Below, one piece after another: positions 9,009 through 17,800 of a stretch of 64,000 nt of DNA. The position numbers and the translations under genes were made by a program. Below the pieces are notes generated by a model. That model saw only the letters and a list, made by a program, of their open reading frames with translations, had not been told where the DNA came from and did not search any database. Each line of letters opens with the position of its first letter. The first letter of the stretch is position 1. Source of the DNA: CAVSCD01 sp963726335 (GTDB lineage: Bacteria; Acidobacteriota; Aminicenantia; Aminicenantales; UBA8522); assembly GCA_963726335.1 (NCBI GenBank), contig CAVSCD010000011.1, positions 1,116,001-1,180,000 of the forward strand. Reading direction: 5' to 3'.

Positions 9009-9129
9009 CGCCGGCCGGCGGATTTCTCCCAGCCGTCTCTTCTTAAAGGACTTTCTTGAAATTCAGGACAAACGCCCGCCTCGACCCCCGAAAAATGACC
9101 ATTATCTCCGGTCTTCAAGGCGAGTGCTC

Positions 9130-9146
9130 TTGGCATGAATCGTGCA
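9130..9146 (+). promoter_or_regulatory. Sigma-54-type promoter of the multiheme cytochrome gene
   Basis: The sequence TTGGCATGAATCGTGCA fits the -24/-12 consensus YTGGCACGRNNNTTGCW at all but two fixed positions. GG (9132-9133) and GC (9144-9145) have the required 12-bp spacing. A start near 9157 leaves an 18-nt leader containing GGGAGG before the ATG at 9175. No enhancer-binding regulator gene is in the window. Confidence 0.6.
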
Positions 9147-9174
9147 TGCCTAATTTCATCGAGGGAGGCTGCCC

Positions 9175-10824
9175 ATGAAAAAGAATAACTATAAGCTTGT
9201 CTTTCTTAGTGTTACGATAATGATCGCCGGTTTTTCCGGCTACCACGCGGCCGGGCTCGGGGGCCGGCCGGCCCTCGCCGGACAAACCGAACATGCCTCG
9301 ATCACGTCCTATGACGGGCCATCCACCTGCATCGCCTGCCATCAGCAAGACGCCTACAATATGTTCGGGTCCGTCCATTATCAATGGACCGGGCCGTCGC
9401 CGAACGTGACCAACCTGACGACATATTCGGGCAAGGCGGACATCAACTTCAACACCTATTGCGGTTCGGTCGTCACCTCCCGCCGGATCGCCTGCTGGTC
9501 GTGTCATGTGGGCAACGGAAAGGTCCCCAAGATGGCCGTCGACCCCGCCCAGTTGGCCAACATCGATTGCCTGACCTGCCATCAGGATGCCTACCGCAGG
9601 AAGGCCGCCCCGCCCGCGGTCCAGCTGACCTACCCCGGTTACGACGGTGTCGTCAGGACCTGGACGCTCCCGGTCGAAGACGCCGAGGGCAATTTCCAGT
9701 ATGTGCCCGATGAGGCGGCCATGGGGATCTCCGCCCTGACCGCCGCCAGGACCGTCCACCTTCCCACCCGGACGACCTGCCTGAGCTGCCACGCCTACGC
9801 GGCCGGCTCGGATTGCGGCAAGCGGGGCGATATCTCCGCGGAGACGGTGAATCCGCCGCTTTGGGCCGAGGTCCACATGTCCCCGCAGGGCCAGAATCTC
9901 GTCTGCACCGCCTGCCATGCCGCCGGCAATCACCGTCTGAAGGGCCGCGGCCTCGATATCACGACCAACGAGCATCCCGACCGGCTGACCTGCACCTCCG
10001 GCGGCTGCCATCCGTTCGCGCCGCACCAGAATACCCGGCTGGACAGTCATACCGGACGGGTGGCTTGTCAGACCTGCCACATCCCCGCCTACGCCAAGTT
10101 GACGAGTACGGAGATGCGGCGGTATTGGCTCAAGCCCTTCTGGGCCCCCAGCATGTTCGGGGGCCAGGGCGGATTCAAGCCCGAAGAGCACCGCGAGATG
10201 ATGGTCGTGCCGACCTACCGGTGGTTCGACGGGACCAGTATCAACACCGTCTTGAATCAAGCCGCGCCGCCCCCGGCCGACCCCCTGGGCGCCTATGAAT
10301 TTGCCCTGCCGAACGGCGGGGTGAATTCCCCCGGCGCGTATATCTACCCGATGAAGGAGCACTGGTCGAGCTCGGCCCTGCATCTCGCGACCGGACGGTT
10401 CATCCCGCACTCCACCTTCATGTATTTTGTCACCGGCGACTTCGCCAGGTCGGTGGCCGAGGGACAGGTCCGTTCTGGCCTGACCGGTGCCTGGAAGATC
10501 GCGGATATCCATACTTACCAGACGATCAACCACGGGGTGGAGCCGGCCGACAGCGCCCTGGCCTGCGGCGCCTGCCATTCCTCGCTGGCCGGAGGGACGC
10601 CGGTGCGCATGGATCTCCCGGGGCAACTGGGGTATGCGACCCGGGCCGGGTTCAGTTGCACGCAGTGCCACGGACCGAAGTCGGCGAGGCCCTTCGTCGA
10701 GCTCCACGACAAGCACGTCCGGGATGAGGGACTGGCCTGCGGCCAATGCCATGACTTCGCGCGTCCCCTCCCTGGAGGCGGAGCGTCCCGCCGGCCGGCG
10801 TCGAGGCGTTCGTCGAACCGCTGA
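9175..10824 (+). CDS. Exported multiheme cytochrome c (9 CXXCH + 1 CX4CH)
   Basis: A 549-residue protein with an N-terminal signal segment (LVFLSVTIMIAGFSGYHAAG) and ten haem c attachment sites: CIACH, CWSCH, CLTCH, CLSCH, CTACH, CTSGGCH, CQTCH, CGACH, CTQCH and CGQCH. The sixth is a CX4CH site as in some cytochromes c3. A haem-free stretch of about 150 residues separates sites seven and eight and could form a substrate or partner pocket. The overall plan resembles octaheme/decaheme reductases such as the tetrathionate-reductase-type octaheme family, without certainty. Location would be periplasm or cell surface. The last 20 residues (after CGQCHDFARP) look like an out-of-frame tail; an alternative frame reads VEAFVEPLIPNMGRENQV to a stop at 10907. 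Strong RBS GGGAGG and a sigma-54 promoter lie upstream. Confidence 0.87.
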   Translation: MKKNNYKLVFLSVTIMIAGFSGYHAAGLGGRPALAGQTEHASITSYDGPSTCIACHQQDAYNMFGSVHYQWTGPSPNVTNLTTYSGKADINFNTYCGSVVTSRRIACWSCHVGNGKVPKMAVDPAQLANIDCLTCHQDAYRRKAAPPAVQLTYPGYDGVVRTWTLPVEDAEGNFQYVPDEAAMGISALTAARTVHLPTRTTCLSCHAYAAGSDCGKRGDISAETVNPPLWAEVHMSPQGQNLVCTACHAAGNHRLKGRGLDITTNEHPDRLTCTSGGCHPFAPHQNTRLDSHTGRVACQTCHIPAYAKLTSTEMRRYWLKPFWAPSMFGGQGGFKPEEHREMMVVPTYRWFDGTSINTVLNQAAPPPADPLGAYEFALPNGGVNSPGAYIYPMKEHWSSSALHLATGRFIPHSTFMYFVTGDFARSVAEGQVRSGLTGAWKIADIHTYQTINHGVEPADSALACGACHSSLAGGTPVRMDLPGQLGYATRAGFSCTQCHGPKSARPFVELHDKHVRDEGLACGQCHDFARPLPGGGASRRPASRRSSNR

Positions 10825-10896
10825 TCCCGAATATGGGCCGCGAGAACCAGGTTCTTGAACCCGGCCTCGGTATCGGCGGCTACCGCGGCCTCCGCG

Positions 10897-11370
10897 TCAC
10901 CGGTTGAGCACGAACAGGGATATGTTCAGGACCGCCGCGAAACTGACCCATAAGATATAAGGGATCAGCAGATACGCCGCCGTCTTGGAGATCCTGGAGA
11001 AGAGCCGGATCGTTACCAGGATCATCACCCAGAGAAGGATGATCACGATTACGGCGCCCAGGATCTGGCGGGCTCCGAAAAAGACGATCGACCAGAGCGC
11101 GTTGAGCACGAGTTGGATGGCAAATACCGCCAGCGCTTTCCTGACTTCGGGCCGCCGCGGGCCCTTATCATAAACGAGATAAGCGGCCAGGCCCATCATG
11201 GCATAAAGGATCGTCCAGACCGGGGCGAAGACCCAGCCCGGCGGGTTGAACGGCGGTTTGACCAGTCCCGCGTACCAGCCGGGGATCGACGGCGTCGTAA
11301 AGATGGAGCCGACGATCCCGGCGAGCTCGCAAATCACGATAAATACGAGGATTCCGAAAGCCTTTTTCAT
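10897..11370 (-). CDS. tspO: TspO/MBR family tryptophan-rich sensory protein
   Basis: A 157-residue membrane protein with five transmembrane helices and the family hallmarks: the WYAGLVKPPFNPPGWVFAPV loop, the VWTILYAMMGLAAYLV helix and the later ALWSIVFFGAR helix. TspO proteins bind tetrapyrroles and cholesterol-like ligands and modulate porphyrin or stress responses. It is convergent with the multiheme cytochrome gene and could relate to haem handling, though this is only contextual. ATG 11370 is preceded by AAAGGAGGAT. Length is normal for the family. Confidence 0.92.
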   Translation of the reverse strand: MKKAFGILVFIVICELAGIVGSIFTTPSIPGWYAGLVKPPFNPPGWVFAPVWTILYAMMGLAAYLVYDKGPRRPEVRKALAVFAIQLVLNALWSIVFFGARQILGAVIVIILLWVMILVTIRLFSRISKTAAYLLIPYILWVSFAAVLNISLFVLNR

Positions 11371-11446
11371 CTGATCCTCCTTTTCCGAGGGCCGCTAGTC
11401 CTCGGGCTGGCCGGCGGTTGGATTTCCAATGCGCTTTGAATAATAC

Positions 11447-11475
11447 AGCATAACCGCGGCCACGGCCGCAGTCAA
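11447..11475 (-). promoter_or_regulatory. Sigma-70-type promoter of tspO
   Basis: Minus strand: TTGACT (11475-11470), 17-bp spacer, TATGCT (11452-11447), about 75 bp before the tspO ATG. Confidence 0.55.
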
Positions 11476-11637
11476 ACGGCCAGGTCCCGTCTTCAACCGG
11501 CCCAGGGGGAGGGCATTAATGGTTTGTTCCCATCTGCCCTTATACCCTGGGGACGGTGTTCCTATTCCGGGTCGTGATGCTCATGCCGAGGCGGGGTGCG
11601 TTTGCGTTCCGGTCGTGGATACCTTTGATGTTTTGAC

Positions 11638-11643
11638 TATAAT
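11638..11643 (+). promoter_or_regulatory. TATAAT box 6 bp before a start codon (possible leaderless mRNA)
   Basis: A perfect -10 box ends 6 bp before ATG 11650, so the predicted transcription start coincides with the start codon. No good -35 box is seen at 16-18 bp, so the call rests on the -10 alone. Confidence 0.35.
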
Positions 11644-11649
11644 ACTCCC

Positions 11650-12276
11650 ATGAGCAGAAGCCGCATACGGTGCAGCGTATCCTTCCTTTTCCTTATTATC
11701 GGCGGGCCGGTTTTGGCCCACCAGCCCCGTCTCGTCGACAACCGGCCGGTGATCGAGGTGCGAAACCCCGAGATCTCCCAGGCCTTCTATGCCCGGCTGT
11801 CGGGAGAGCCTCAGACCTACCACATCCGGAGCCAAATTCCACTGCGGTTGTACGTCAACCTCCTCGTACCCGACATGCCGGGGATCGAGACCGACTATGA
11901 AGCCGTCATCTACCGGACGGAGGACGCCGCGGAGAGCGTCCTGGCCCGTCTGGACGGGAGGGCCTACGACTGGCGGCCTTTCTTCGAGCCTTTCGGCGGC
12001 GATCATTATCGGCTCGGGCCGGAATATGACGAGGACGTTCCCGCCGGCGCGTACACCGTCGTCGTTTCCAGCCCGGACAACCAGGGCAAGTACGCCTTGG
12101 CGGTCGGAAAGATCGAGAAGTTCCCGCCGGGGGAGATGGCCCGCACGATCGTTACGCTGCCGAAGCTAAAAAAATACTTCGGGAAATCCCCCTGGACGGC
12201 CTATTTCAACCTGTCGGGTGTTTTTCTATTGGTTGTTGTCGGGGCGGTCGCAGGCCTTGCGGCACTTTTTTTCTGA
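11650..12276 (+). CDS. Unknown secreted or membrane-anchored protein
   Basis: A 208-residue protein I do not recognise. Residues 1-23 form a signal peptide (CSVSFLFLIIGGPVLAHQ). The middle is a beta-rich domain with a repeated theme of charged and aromatic residues (YHIRSQIPLRLYVNLLVPDM, FGGDHYRLGPEYDEDVPAG). The C-terminus has one transmembrane helix (NLSGVFLLVVVGAVAGLAALFF) ending the protein, so the domain would sit in the periplasm, anchored at its C-terminal end. The LYVNLLVPD and YALAVGKIEKF strands suggest a carbohydrate- or ligand-binding sandwich, but no family is claimed. No ribosome binding site is visible; a TATAAT box 6 bp upstream suggests leaderless translation. Confidence 0.75.
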   Translation: MSRSRIRCSVSFLFLIIGGPVLAHQPRLVDNRPVIEVRNPEISQAFYARLSGEPQTYHIRSQIPLRLYVNLLVPDMPGIETDYEAVIYRTEDAAESVLARLDGRAYDWRPFFEPFGGDHYRLGPEYDEDVPAGAYTVVVSSPDNQGKYALAVGKIEKFPPGEMARTIVTLPKLKKYFGKSPWTAYFNLSGVFLLVVVGAVAGLAALFF

Positions 12277-12403
12277 TCCTGCGCCGGCGGCGGAAACGTT
12301 CGGCCGGCGCGACCCGGGGAGTAAAAAAGGTTTAAAAGCCTTGAGTTTTGGATGAGCCTGATTGAATCTCACTCCAGGCACATTTGGCGGAGGTGGAAGG
12401 TCG

Positions 12404-13870
12404 ATGAATAAAAGCGCAGTCCTCCCGATCGTCCTTTTGTTGTGCGGATCTCCGGGGCTTGCCCAAGCGCCCCGGTATGAGGCGAACTGGGAATCGCTCG
12501 ACGGCCGGCCGACGCCGCAGTGGTGGCGGGACGCCAAGTTCGGCATCTTCATCACCTGGGGACTCTATTCCGTGCCCGCTTGGAGCCCGAAGGGGACGTA
12601 CGCCGAATGGTACCAGCATGCCCTCCAGGAGAAAACCCTGAACGGCCAGGTGTACGACTATCACGTCAAGACTTACGGTAAGAATTTCGCATATAAGGAC
12701 TTCTATCCGCTCTTCAAGGCCGAGCTGTGGGATCCGGACGAATGGGCCGCGCTCTTCCGCGAGTCGGGCGCCAAGTATGTCGTCCTGACGACGAAGCATC
12801 ACGCCGGAGACTGTCTCTGGCCGAGCCGGGAAGCCAGCCGGGCCTACGGCCGTCCTTGGAACACGATGGAAGCCGGCCCGAAGCGGGATATCGTCGGCGA
12901 GCTGACGGCGGCCGCGCGGCGCGCCGGGATCCGGATGGGCTTTTATTATTCTCTTTATGAATGGTATCACCCGCTCTGGACGGCCGATAAAGAGCGGTTC
13001 ATCAGCGGCCATCTTTTCCCCCAGTTCAAGGACCTCGTCAGCCGCTACCGGCCCGACATCGTCTGGTCGGACGGGGAGTGGGATCTGACTTCCGAGGAAT
13101 GGCGGACGCCCGAGCTCCTGGCCTGGCTCTTCAACACCGCCCCGAACGCGCCCGACATCGTTATCAATGACCGCTGGGGAAAGGATTGCCGGCACAAGCA
13201 CGGCGGGTTTTACACCACGGAATACGGCTCGGGCCTCGACGACGACGCGCACGCCTGGGAGGAAAGCCGCGGCCTGGGAGCATCCTACGGCTATAACCGG
13301 AACGAGGACATCGCCGATTACCGCTCGGGCCGGGAGCTCGTCCTGATGCTCGCGGACCTCGTCAGCCGCGGCGGAAACCTCTGCCTCGACATCGGGCCCC
13401 GGGCCGACGGCCAGATCCCGGTGATCATGCAGGAGCGGCTGCTCCAGATCGGCAGGTGGCTGAAAGTCAACGGCGAGGCGATCTACGGCACCGGAACGTG
13501 GCGCCGGCCCTGTCAGTGGTCGGTGGGCGCGCGGCCGCAGGCCAAGCGCGGCGAGTACATGACCGGGTTCGACATCCTCAAAGAAACCGTCGCCCCGGAA
13601 GCGGGGCAGGCGGTCAAGGAGGTCTTTTTCACGGCGAAGGGCGATTCGCTTAACGCCATCACGCCCCGCTGGCCAGGGAAAGAACTTGTCATCCGGGATG
13701 TCCGGGCCGCAAAGGGGAGCCGGGTGACCTGGCTGGCGACGGGTCAGATCCTCAAGTGGAAAAACAAGGGCGAGGACCTCGTGATCTCCATGCCGGCGTT
13801 TGATCCTGACGCGCTTCCGCCCGAGCTCCAGTATGCCCACGCGTTCAGGATCACCGGAGTCAGAAGATAG
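12404..13870 (+). CDS. Secreted alpha-L-fucosidase, GH29
   Basis: A 488-residue enzyme with a signal peptide (AVLPIVLLLCGSPGLAQA) and the GH29 TIM barrel: TPQWWRDAKFGIFITWGLYS at the N-terminus, KYVVLTTKHHAG, and DIVWSDGEWD, whose Asp is the expected nucleophile. A C-terminal beta-sandwich follows. It would release terminal alpha-L-fucose in the periplasm or outside the cell. ATG 12404 has GGAGG upstream; the in-frame TTG at 12362 would destroy the signal peptide start. The gene is alone on its strand but lies 1 kb from the GH106-like rhamnosidase, so both deoxysugars may come from the same glycan. Confidence 0.92.
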   Translation: MNKSAVLPIVLLLCGSPGLAQAPRYEANWESLDGRPTPQWWRDAKFGIFITWGLYSVPAWSPKGTYAEWYQHALQEKTLNGQVYDYHVKTYGKNFAYKDFYPLFKAELWDPDEWAALFRESGAKYVVLTTKHHAGDCLWPSREASRAYGRPWNTMEAGPKRDIVGELTAAARRAGIRMGFYYSLYEWYHPLWTADKERFISGHLFPQFKDLVSRYRPDIVWSDGEWDLTSEEWRTPELLAWLFNTAPNAPDIVINDRWGKDCRHKHGGFYTTEYGSGLDDDAHAWEESRGLGASYGYNRNEDIADYRSGRELVLMLADLVSRGGNLCLDIGPRADGQIPVIMQERLLQIGRWLKVNGEAIYGTGTWRRPCQWSVGARPQAKRGEYMTGFDILKETVAPEAGQAVKEVFFTAKGDSLNAITPRWPGKELVIRDVRAAKGSRVTWLATGQILKWKNKGEDLVISMPAFDPDALPPELQYAHAFRITGVRR

Positions 13871-13979
13871 GAGGAGGTGAGGCCCCAAGATCCATGCCTG
13901 CCCCGACGCCGCCTTTCCGGTGGTGTTCGAGATCTCGCGAATCAGAGAAAGCTAACCGCTGCCGGGCGCCCTGCGGCGC

Positions 13980-14675
13980 TCAGCCATCCAGCTTCATCAG
14001 CCAGCGGTGGAGGGGCGCCAGCGGCGCGAACCGCTCGAAGCAGAAGTCGACGAGGCTCGCCGCAAAGAGCTCCTCGGGGATCTTCATTTCGACGCCGCCG
14101 TAAAGCCCCTTGTGCTTGAGGAGCTCGGCGTTCGGATGGGCGGGGTCGAAACCGGCCGGGACGCGCTTGTAATGAAGGCCCCCGACGGTGAAGCCCGGGA
14201 TGGCGCGGATCGCGGCGACGATCTTTCCGATCTCGCGGCCGGTTTTCGGGTCGACGACTGCGTCTCTGAAACGGCCGAGGAGGCGGTCAGGGATCATGTA
14301 CATCCCGCCGCCGACCATGAGATTCGGCGGCTCGAGGTGGAAATAGAACCCCGCCGATTCCATCCGCGGCCGGAGCCCGTCCCAGAAGTAGATGCCCAGG
14401 TTCGTTTTGTAAGGCGACGGGTCCTGGCTGAAGCGCGTGTCGCGGTTGATGCGGAAGATGGACTTGTTGACCTTGGGAGCGGCCACGACACGCGGGGCGA
14501 TGGCCTTCAGCCTCTCCCCCATGGCCGTGACGAAGGCCTTGGCCGGGGCCATTACCTGCGTCTCGTAGGTCTCCCGGTTCCGTTCGAACCACTCCCGGTT
14601 ATTATTCTTTCGGAGGGCCGTGAAAAAGCGAACGGTCTCCTTGGTGAAGCCGGAGAAAACTTCATGTTCGGACAT
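13980..14675 (-). CDS. DUF2461 domain protein
   Basis: A 231-residue cytoplasmic protein of the DUF2461/TIGR02453 family. Recognisable segments are FSGFTKETVRFFTALRKNNN, EWFERNRETYE, the FRINRDTRFSQDPSPYKTN motif and FYFHLEPP. The family is widespread and its biochemical role is unknown. ATG 14675 follows GGAGGGAG; an upstream in-frame extension to 14783 lacks conserved sequence. It is transcribed away from the GH106 gene from a divergent promoter region. Confidence 0.9.
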   Translation of the reverse strand: MSEHEVFSGFTKETVRFFTALRKNNNREWFERNRETYETQVMAPAKAFVTAMGERLKAIAPRVVAAPKVNKSIFRINRDTRFSQDPSPYKTNLGIYFWDGLRPRMESAGFYFHLEPPNLMVGGGMYMIPDRLLGRFRDAVVDPKTGREIGKIVAAIRAIPGFTVGGLHYKRVPAGFDPAHPNAELLKHKGLYGGVEMKIPEELFAASLVDFCFERFAPLAPLHRWLMKLDG

Positions 14676-14697
14676 ATCTCCCTCCTGAAAAGGCGAC

Positions 14698-14725
14698 AAT
14701 ATAACCGCCGGAGGACCTAAGTCAA
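14698..14725 (-). promoter_or_regulatory. Sigma-70-type promoter of the DUF2461 gene
   Basis: Minus strand: TTGACT (14725-14720), 16-bp spacer, TATATT (14703-14698), ending about 22 bp before the ATG. Confidence 0.55.
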
Positions 14726-14823
14726 GCGAACCTGCCTGCTTGGACACGCTAAGGGAACTATCGCCATGCCAGCCACCCTCCACCCCTCGGGCATCGCATT
14801 AAACGAGATCCTTTCCATCCGTT

Positions 14824-14853
14824 TTGACGCCCTTCCCTTACTTGGACTACAAT
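14824..14853 (+). promoter_or_regulatory. Sigma-70-type promoter of the GH106-like gene
   Basis: TTGACG (14824-14829), 18-bp spacer, TACAAT (14848-14853). It predicts a start about 12 bp before ATG 14873. Confidence 0.6.
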
Positions 14854-14872
14854 CGCGCCTGGATTGAGAGTT

Positions 14873-17800
14873 ATGAAGAAACGATGCGCGCCCTCGACGT
14901 TGAGGGCAATACTCATCACCTTGGTTACCGCTGGCGTTATCGCCGCGCTGACGCTGACGGACTCGAGGCTGATCGCCGGGGCGTCCGGGACAGGGTCTGA
15001 CCTCTCCGGCGCGCGAGGGCCGCGGAGGGACGCGGCCGGCTCAGATTCAGCCGCCGGGCGCGCCGGCGCAGCCGCTCCCATAGCCCCAATGGGCTACCCG
15101 AGCCGAGACCCAGGCCTCGATGTGTTGCCGGGGTTCGTCAACCCGCCGCCCGGCTACGGCGCCGTGGCCTTCTACTGGTGGCTCGGCGATCCCCTGACCA
15201 AAGAACGGATCAGGTGGCAGCTCGACCAGCTGCGTGGAGCGCCGGTCGTCGGCCTCCAGGTGAACTACGCACACGGCGCCAAGGGAAACCGGTGGTACGG
15301 CCCGACCCTTCCGAGCGAGCCGCCGCTTTTCTCGGAGGCCTGGTGGGACCTTTTCGGCTGGTTCATGCGAGAGGCTCAGAAGCAGGGCCAGGCCGTCAGC
15401 CTGAGCGATTACACCCTGTGCGTGCCCGGACAAGGCTGGTGGAATGACGAAATCATCGAGGAGGACCCGGCGCTCCGCGCGAGCGTCCTCCGGCACACGG
15501 CGCGCGACGTCCGGGGCCCGACAGATCTCTCGTGGGATCTCTGGGACCTGCCCGGGAAACCTTTAAGTATCGTCGCCTACCGCGTGGAAAGCGACGCCGT
15601 CCGGCCGGGTTCGGCCGTCGACCTTGTCCCTCATTTTGCCGGTGCCACCGTGCGCTGGCGGGTCCCCGAGGGGAGCTGGAAAGTGGTGGCGGTTTACGCC
15701 GAAGTCGTGCCGCTGTCGCTCGACCCTCTGAACCCCCTCGCCGGAAAGAAGGTCGTCGAGAAGTTCTTCCAGAGGTTTGAAGACCGCTACCCCGGCCAGG
15801 GCGGCCGCGGGTTGAATTTCTTTTTCTCGGATGAACTCTCGCTCGGCATCAACGACGACTGGTTGGCCGGCCGGCTTTGGTCCGGACGCCTGACGGAAGA
15901 ATTCCGCCGGCGCAAGGGATACGATCTTGCGGCGGAGGCCGCCGCCTTGTTCATGGATATTGGGCCGCGGACGCCCAAGGTCCGGCTGGACTACCGCGAT
16001 GTCATGGTGTCCCTGTCCGAGGAGGGCTATTTTCGGCCTGTCTTCGATTGGCACCGCGACCGGGGAATGCTCTACGGCTGCGACCACGGCTGGCGCGGCA
16101 GCAATGTCGTCGAATTCGGCGATTACTTCCGCACGCAACGCTGGACACTCGGCCCGGGGAATGACTCGCCGGGCCTGGAGCCGGACGTCATCCGGAAGAA
16201 CAAGGTCAACAGCTCGATCGCCCACCTCTACGAGCGGCCCCGCGTCTGGCTCGAGGGCTTCTATGGCACGGGCTGGGGGACGACCCCGGCAAACCTGACT
16301 GCCGAAACAGTCGAAAACTACGTCGCCGGCGCCAACCTCCTGGCGCTCCACGGGCTGTATTACACCACCCATGGCGGCTGGTGGGAATGGGCGCCGCCCT
16401 GCAACTTTTTCCGCATGCCGTACTGGCCGCACACGGCCGCCTACCTTCGATACTGCGAACGGCTCAGCTATCTCCTGAGCCAGGGCGTTCACCGTTGCGA
16501 CGTCGCGGTGATCTACCCTGTGGCCCCGATGGAGGCGGGCTTGGGGGGCGAGCAGGCCGTGGAGACGGCGTTCGGCGTCGGCGAACACCTTTTCGGCCCG
16601 AAGGGGCGCGCGATCGACTTCGATTACATGGATTTCGAGTCGCTCGACCGGGCGGAGATTGCCAACCGTGAACTCCGCGTCTCGGGCGAGAGGTATCTGG
16701 CGCTTGTGCTGCCGTCGATGGCGGCCGCGCGGTTTTCGACCGTGCAGAAAGCCCTGGGATTTTACAGGGCGGGAGGGCTGGTGGTCGCGGTGGGTGCGCT
16801 GCCTGGGGCGAGCGACCGCGCCGGCCGCGATGACCGGGAGCTCGACGCGATGGTCAAGGAGGTTTTCGGAGTCACGGCGGGTGAAGCCTCGGCGGCCGCC
16901 AAGCCGCGCGTTCAGCGCAACGCCGCCGGCGGCGCAGGCTGGCTGCTTGAGCGGCCTCAAGATGTGCCGGCTGTCATCACCGAAGCGTTCACTCCCGACT
17001 TCTCGCTCGTCGGCCCGTCTCAAGATGGGGCGGGCTGCCAGGCTCTTCACAGGAAGATCGGGCCCCGTGATGTGTACATGGTTGTCAACGCCCCCAAGGA
17101 CTCGGAGTGCTTCTTCCGCGCCAAAGGCAGCGTGGAGATCTGGGATCCCTGGACCGGAAATACACGCCCGATTCACGGCGTGTCGGTTGTCGCGGAAGGA
17201 ACGCGCCTTCGCCTGCCGGGCCTCGACGAAGCGCAGCTTATCGTATTCAGTCCCGGAGCGCCGGATTTAGCTGTAGAGCTTTCCGGCGGCGACGCAATTA
17301 CGAACAAGGAAGAGAAACCGAACCCGCCCGCGCCGGCGGCGCTCGACGGGCCGTGGGAGTTCGAGCTTCAGCCCACGATGGACAATCGGTTCGGCGATTT
17401 TCATTGGCCGCCCACTGCGGCGCTCATCGGCGCCGAGGCGCGCCGCTTCCGGTACGCCGAAGAAACGGCGGGCCGCGATACCTCGGGATGGTCCGCCGCG
17501 GCCTTTGATGATTCGGCCTGGCGGGAAGCGACCTGTTCGTATGGACCGCAGTTCTGGAAGCTCGGGCCCGTCCCGCCAGGTACCGGCACGGCGGACCTGG
17601 AGAGGCGCATTCTGATATCCGATGTGGTCGATCCGGAGACGCCCGTGGAAATCGCCGGCGGCACACTCCGCTGGGAGCCTTACGAATTCTCCCTGCGCTG
17701 GGGCGCCGAAGGGAAGCCCGGCGAGCAAGGTTACCACGGGCTGAAAGAAGTCATCGGCGACGAGTTTATTGACCTGCCTAACGACAAACCCGGCAGCAGC

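Noticed and set aside
9115..10752. Minus-strand 545-codon open frame over the cytochrome gene
   Set aside because: The plus strand shows ten haem-binding motifs and a signal peptide; the antisense frame shows nothing recognisable.
15563..17176. Minus-strand 537-codon open frame inside the GH106-like gene
   Set aside because: No start signal or family resemblance; the plus frame is continuous and conserved.
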